From contig JAFIHF010000064.1 of NCBI GenBank assembly GCA_017848855.1, positions 1 through 57,715 of the forward strand: a stretch of 57,715 nucleotides of DNA, in the 5' to 3' direction. This document shows, in pieces, positions 57,638-57,715 of this stretch; within the stretch, counting starts at the first letter, position 1; every line of letters begins with the position of its first letter. The translations under genes and the position numbers were made by a program. Source of the stretch: Rhodanobacter denitrificans (GTDB taxonomy: Bacteria; Pseudomonadota; Gammaproteobacteria; Xanthomonadales; Rhodanobacteraceae). The notes beneath the pieces are model-generated. The model saw only the letters and a list, made by a program, of their open reading frames with translations, made no database searches and was not told the DNA's origin.

Positions 57638-57715
57638 GTTCCTCAGTTTTCAGATACGTCGCGGCGTGGCTGCTGAGGGGCGACGTGTCGACAAGCGTTG
57701 GTCCAACCCCCTCGA
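57638..57715 (+). repeat. 78-bp terminal direct repeat, right copy
   Basis: The last 78 bases of the window repeat 161-238 in the same orientation (about 69 of 78 identical). The ACGTCGC/GCGACGT stem is conserved while loop bases differ, which suggests the stem matters. Confidence 0.85.

Larger units (their letters stand above)
56839..57715. other. Non-coding repeat-rich right end of the contig
   Basis: 877 bases without a supportable gene. Sequences from the left end reappear here, mostly inverted: the CATTCCTGCGAGGCGCTT block (about 56916) is the complement of left-end sequence near 497-525, and GTCCGGAATATT (about 57112) of sequence near 458-469. A CCCTCTCCCTTCGGGAGAGGG hairpin sits near 57219-57239. 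Confidence 0.75.

Overview
The window is a GC-rich (roughly two-thirds G+C) chromosomal contig from a gammaproteobacterium. Gene content points to the Xanthomonadales, most likely the Rhodanobacteraceae (Rhodanobacter/Dyella/Frateuria type). The grounds are the lolA...rarA...serS order, orn-folP-glmM, tpiA-secG-tRNA-Leu, a GacA/UvrY-type regulator beside rne, and the family of GC-rich intergenic repeats. The genus is inferred from style and synteny, not from a search. The first 49 bases are Illumina library adapter, so this is a draft-assembly contig. A 78-bp repeat lies near the left end (161-238) and again as the last 78 bases (57638-57715), which probably explains why the contig ends there.

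Layout. 1-609: adapter plus non-coding repeats. 610-7771 (minus): a six-gene hydrogenase-4/formate-hydrogenlyase-like operon (hyfB-C-E-F-G-I order) whose large subunit lacks the [NiFe] ligands, so it is a complex I-like membrane complex and not a hydrogenase. 7881-10848: D-alanine catabolism (dadA-alr, minus) with a divergent Lrp regulator and a palindrome between them. 10925-18732: lolA, a DUF1275 protein, a large periplasmic-sensor diguanylate cyclase, rarA, serS, a small membrane protein and tRNA-Ser, followed by a decayed tandem copy of the tRNA 3' end. 19126-25577: a small secreted protein, a winged-helix regulator, a glycine-zipper protein, a cation/proton antiporter, a DHA2 drug exporter, rnk and a PAP2 phosphatase. 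25696-29635: ligA, then a DUF559 nuclease domain fused in frame, through a translated intergenic repeat, to the EF-P lysine ligase EpmA. 29687-34126: aqpZ, an MHS transporter, a DUF2461 protein and exonuclease I. 34181-37066: orn-folP-glmM. 37186-39699: two 2OG-Fe(II) oxygenases and an SDR. 39809-41097: tpiA, secG, tRNA-Leu(GAG). 41098-46441: a compact integrated element, probably a phage-satellite-like island, in tRNA-Leu. 46704-52139: a small unknown gene, a response regulator, rne and divergent rluC. 52117-56838: a CPBP-type membrane protein with phhB, nfuA, two monohaem cytochromes c and a TraB-family protein. 56839-57715: non-coding repeats mirroring the left end.

How the genes fit together. 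Most are housekeeping: translation (serS, epmA, two tRNAs), RNA turnover (rne, orn, rluC), replication and repair (ligA, rarA, sbcB), cell wall (alr, glmM), folate (folP), envelope (lolA, secG) and Fe-S assembly (nfuA). The accessory parts are the hyf-like operon, the tRNA-Leu island with its coupled primase/helicase operon and its own arm-type integrase sites, and the DUF559/repeat cassette that appears to have replaced the start of epmA. No rRNA, CRISPR array, toxin-antitoxin pair or recognised defence system was found.
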